Shown here one piece after another: positions 20,005 to 21,426 of a stretch of DNA of 21,426 bases. Position 1 is the stretch's first letter. Each line of letters begins with the position of its first letter. The stretch lies in IMG/VR virus record IMGVR_UViG_3300021964_000659, positions 1-21,426 of that record. The stretch is one strand, 5' to 3'. The DNA is from a virus. The position numbers and the translations under genes are program-made. The notes beneath the pieces were generated by a model that was given only the letters and a program-made list of their open reading frames with translations, did not search any database and was not told where the DNA came from.

Positions 20005-20639
20005 TACCACTCTAGAGCCTCTGAAATCACAGGAAACTGCTCTTTGAAAATGTCTTTACAAGAGTTTGCGATGTCCATGTGTTCTTTCTGAGTTCCATTT
20101 GCAGATCTCAATTCAATGTAATGAATCCAAGAACGAATAGAACCAGTCATATACATTCTGGTTGGTGTGGCAAGAGGTAAAACAAAACGTGCACACTCTT
20201 TTGCTACACCTTCTTCCAACATTTGATTATAAAGACTTTGTGCAGAACTAAACAATGTAACCATCTGACGTTCAAGTTTATCGACAACTTCAGGATCAAG
20301 ATCATCAATAGAATTTTGACGATTCTTCGTATCTTGACGACGAAGTTCTGGAAGTTCAATGTCCGTACTTAGAAGATTAGTACTTGCATACCGTTGAGAA
20401 AACTCTTGAAATGTAAATGAACGATGTCTCAAAACCTGAGCAGCAAGACCGCGTGTGGTCTCAATCTCAAGGGTCATGAACGCTTGTTCAAAGATACTCC
20501 AGTGTTGGTGTTTGATACAATACTTAAGTAGTCCAGCAAACTTTTCACTGTCCTGATTGTTTGGATTAGACACACGTGCACAATATGCAATGTGTTGTTC
20601 AGCATCAGGAGTTACTGATATCAGTTTTGCTTGATTCAT
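20004..20639 (-). CDS. thyX: Flavin-dependent thymidylate synthase ThyX
   Basis: 211 aa, full length for the family. The ThyX signature RHRSFTFQEFSQRY is at 71-84 (canonical RHRxxSxNExSxR type, with Thr/Gln variants usual in phages). HQHWSIFEQ at 45-53 is the conserved G/H-S-x-x-E region, and the C-terminal MYMTGSIRSWIHYIELR holds the dUMP/FAD-contacting residues. It converts dUMP to dTMP with NADPH and methylene-tetrahydrofolate, supplying dTMP for phage replication. The start overlaps the 51-aa gene by 35 nt. It lies in the replication operon, upstream of phoH. Confidence 0.95.
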   Translation of the reverse strand: MNQAKLISVTPDAEQHIAYCARVSNPNNQDSEKFAGLLKYCIKHQHWSIFEQAFMTLEIETTRGLAAQVLRHRSFTFQEFSQRYASTNLLSTDIELPELRRQDTKNRQNSIDDLDPEVVDKLERQMVTLFSSAQSLYNQMLEEGVAKECARFVLPLATPTRMYMTGSIRSWIHYIELRSANGTQKEHMDIANSCKDIFKEQFPVISEALEW

Positions 20640-20760
20640 ATTTCTTTTGTAACTTAATTTGTTTACGTTCTTTTTTTACTCTCTCAACATACATTCTTTC
20701 ACCTTCTGTGAAAAGTTCTGGATGTTTAAGGATGTACTTGATTGCTTTCTTGGTTTTCAT
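20605..20760 (-). CDS. Small basic protein, unknown function
   Basis: 51 aa from the ATG at 20760: MKTKKAIKYILKHPELF, then TEGERMYVERVKKERKQIKL and a polar end. A longer frame exists upstream but lies wholly within the neighbouring gene; this start gives the compact, basic helical protein I recall from related cyanophages. It overlaps the preceding gene by 35 nt and thyX by 35 nt. No domain is recognised. Confidence 0.6.
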   Translation of the reverse strand: MKTKKAIKYILKHPELFTEGERMYVERVKKERKQIKLQKKYESSKTDISNS

Positions 20761-20968
20761 GGTTGAAATAAGCGTTGAAATAAGCAATGATTCCATTACT
20801 AATCTTGTTTCCTTGTGAGATCCAAGTATCAACACACTCATAAATGTTTTGTGACGTATATGACGTTTCGTTTATATTAGCACTACCATATCTATTTAAC
20901 AAAACCTTAAGACATTGTTCCCTGAGTTTAAGTCTTTCTTCAGAGTAACGCCAATCATCATTCATCAT
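20726..20968 (-). CDS. Small conserved cyanophage protein, unknown function
   Basis: 80 aa from the ATG at 20968 (a second ATG follows immediately). Sequence MNDDWRYSEERLKLREQCLK, then VLLNRYGSANINETSYTSQN, IYECVDTWISQGNKISNGII and AYFNAYF. The middle YGSANINETSYTSQNI is distinctive and I recall it from other cyanophages, without known function. It overlaps the 53-aa gene by 11 nt. Mostly helical, no cysteine pair, no membrane segment. Confidence 0.65.
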   Translation of the reverse strand: MMNDDWRYSEERLKLREQCLKVLLNRYGSANINETSYTSQNIYECVDTWISQGNKISNGIIAYFNAYFNHENQESNQVHP

Positions 20969-21119
20969 CTTCAAACACCTCATCATAGTCAGGAAGCGGG
21001 GGAAGGGTCTCTTCTAACCTATTTGTGTATGCCGAGACATCAGAATACACCTCAGACTCTAATGCGTCAACCAGTAGTCTCAGATTTCTAACAATTACTT
21101 TAAGTTTGTCTTTTTCCAT
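20958..21119 (-). CDS. Small acidic protein, unknown function
   Basis: 53 aa from the ATG at 21119: MEKDKLKVIVRNLRLLVDAL, then ESEVYSDVSAYTNRLEETLP and an acidic end PDYDEVFEDDE. The longer open frame upstream is non-coding-like because it runs through a terminator hairpin and overlaps the DUF4278-like gene. The T run of that terminator touches the start codon and there is no Shine-Dalgarno sequence, so expression depends on read-through or an unseen signal. It is probably the first gene of the thyX-phoH-gp32 operon. Confidence 0.6.
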   Translation of the reverse strand: MEKDKLKVIVRNLRLLVDALESEVYSDVSAYTNRLEETLPPLPDYDEVFEDDE

Positions 21120-21145
21120 AAAAAAAGGAGGACTTATGTCCCCCC
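21120..21145 (-). terminator. Intrinsic terminator after the DUF4278-like gene
   Basis: Minus strand GGGGGAC-ATAA-GTCCTCC (7 bp with one G-U, 4-nt loop) followed at once by seven T. It lies 33 nt after the stop of the 54-aa gene and directly abuts the ATG of the 53-aa gene, so it can also act as an attenuator of the downstream operon. Confidence 0.75.
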
Positions 21146-21177
21146 AGTCTATCAGATTGCTTGACAAATGACAAGTA

Positions 21178-21342
21178 TCATTTGTTGTAAGTATGACCAC
21201 GATAACAGAAGGTACCATGGGTTTCCCCTTCACCTTGCTGACACTCGTACTTGACACCACGGTATGATGTCATATGAATTTGTGCATCGTGAAGTGCAGA
21301 TGCTTTTTTGATCTGCCTACGAATCATGTTAAGTGTGTTCAT
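21178..21342 (-). CDS. DUF4278-like small protein
   Basis: 54 aa: MNTLNMIRRQIKKASALHDA, then MTSYRGVKYECQQGEGETHG and TFCYRGHTYNK. The paired YRGVxY and YRGxxY motifs are the mark of the DUF4278 family found in cyanobacteria and cyanophages, of unknown function; the region before them is a basic helix. It has the best ribosome site in this part, AGGAG 7 nt before the ATG (21350-21354). A terminator follows its stop, so it forms a single-gene or 3'-terminal transcript. Two cysteines and two histidines could bind metal, but the spacing is not a known motif. Confidence 0.75.
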   Translation of the reverse strand: MNTLNMIRRQIKKASALHDAQIHMTSYRGVKYECQQGEGETHGTFCYRGHTYNK

Positions 21343-21349
21343 TGTGTTT

Positions 21350-21354
21350 CTCCT
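21350..21354 (-). promoter_or_regulatory. Shine-Dalgarno AGGAG for the DUF4278-like gene
   Basis: Minus-strand AGGAG with a 7-nt spacer to the ATG at 21342. It is notable because most genes in this window lack a strong site and rely on overlap with the previous gene; here it confirms the start. Confidence 0.7.
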
Positions 21355-21366
21355 GAAATACTAAGG

Positions 21367-21426
21367 TTAATTAAAACCCGTTCCTTCAGTCGTTTGCGGT
21401 CTATGATTTAATGCACCTTGAAGGAA
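21367..21426 (-). CDS. Possible C-terminal end of an upstream gene, cut by window edge
   Basis: On the minus strand one frame is open from the right edge to TAA at 21367, ending ALNHRPQTTEGTGFN. The other two frames are closed within this 60-nt stretch. This is short, so chance is possible, but it fits the dense gene packing. Product not identified. The 24 nt after it up to the DUF4278 ribosome site are AT-rich (TTAGTATTTC) without a clear promoter. Confidence 0.35.
   Translation of the reverse strand, partial: FLQGALNHRPQTTEGTGFN

Noticed and set aside
21145-21175. Sigma-70 promoter TTGTCA-N17-TAGACT just before the terminator
   Set aside because: The -10 match is poor and the transcript would begin inside the terminator hairpin; not strong enough to list.
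20958-21260. 100-aa version of the 53-aa protein
   Set aside because: The extension crosses a terminator hairpin and the DUF4278-like gene; the ATG at 21119 is more plausible.
21367-21426. tRNA or tRNA-like remnant at the right edge
   Set aside because: No T-loop GGTTCGA sequence, no acceptor stem and no CCA; the stretch reads better as the end of a coding frame.

Overview
The window looks like part of the genome of a marine T4-like cyanophage (a contractile-tailed myovirus of Synechococcus or Prochlorococcus). The evidence is recognisable T4 core proteins (gp4, gp26, gp48, gp53, gp54, gp32, gp33, gp59, a gp5-type OB-fold hub protein and a gp27-type hub protein) beside phage-borne phoH and thyX. 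Small cyanobacterial-type proteins (DUF1825-like, DUF4278-like) are also present. The DNA is AT-rich, genes are packed with 1-8 nt overlaps, and I see no tRNA, rRNA, insertion sequence, integrase or CRISPR array.

Layout. (1) 1-11688, minus strand: a virion-structure operon read right to left: gp4 head-completion nuclease, gp26, a 55-aa frame that appears reachable by -1 frameshifting, two very large tail proteins (782 and 1078 aa) loaded with cell-wall hydrolase domains, a gp27-like hub protein, a gp5-like OB-fold hub protein without a lysozyme domain, a beta-helical spike-like protein, and a structural protein cut by the left edge. (2) 11724-15796, plus strand: gp54-like tube initiator, a disordered Pro/Gln/Lys-rich protein, an unknown conserved 129-aa protein, gp48 tube cap and gp53 wedge. 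(3) 15797-15870: convergent terminator hairpins. (4) 15871-21426, minus strand: a replication/nucleotide operon read right to left: DUF4278-like protein, a terminator, three small unknown genes, thyX, an 86-aa unknown, phoH, a PD-(D/E)XK exonuclease, gp33, gp59, a 61-aa coiled-coil protein, a DUF1825-like protein and gp32.

How the parts work together. Regions 1 and 2 supply the tail tube start, hub, wedge, assembly factors and wall-degrading activities. In T4 the lysozyme sits in gp5; here wall degradation seems moved to an amidase_3-like domain in the 782-aa protein and to a SleB-like domain, an SGNH-like domain with circularly permuted motif order and an M23 peptidase in the 1078-aa protein. 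Region 4 supplies thymidylate synthesis, ssDNA coating (gp32), helicase loading (gp59), a resection-type nuclease and the late-transcription coactivator gp33, which would switch on TATAAATA-like late promoters such as those seen before the region 1 and 2 genes.

The most unusual signals are: a T TTT TTC slippery heptamer plus hairpin at the end of gp26, arranged like the G/GT frameshift of other tailed phages; a possible H-type pseudoknot in the gp32 leader resembling the T4 gene 32 autoregulatory operator, just behind a near-consensus sigma-70 promoter; the permuted SGNH domain; a cysteine-free gp32 that cannot hold the T4-type zinc; and a DxDGDGxxD calcium-type loop in a linker of gp48. All assignments are from reading the sequence and from memory of the families; no searches were run.
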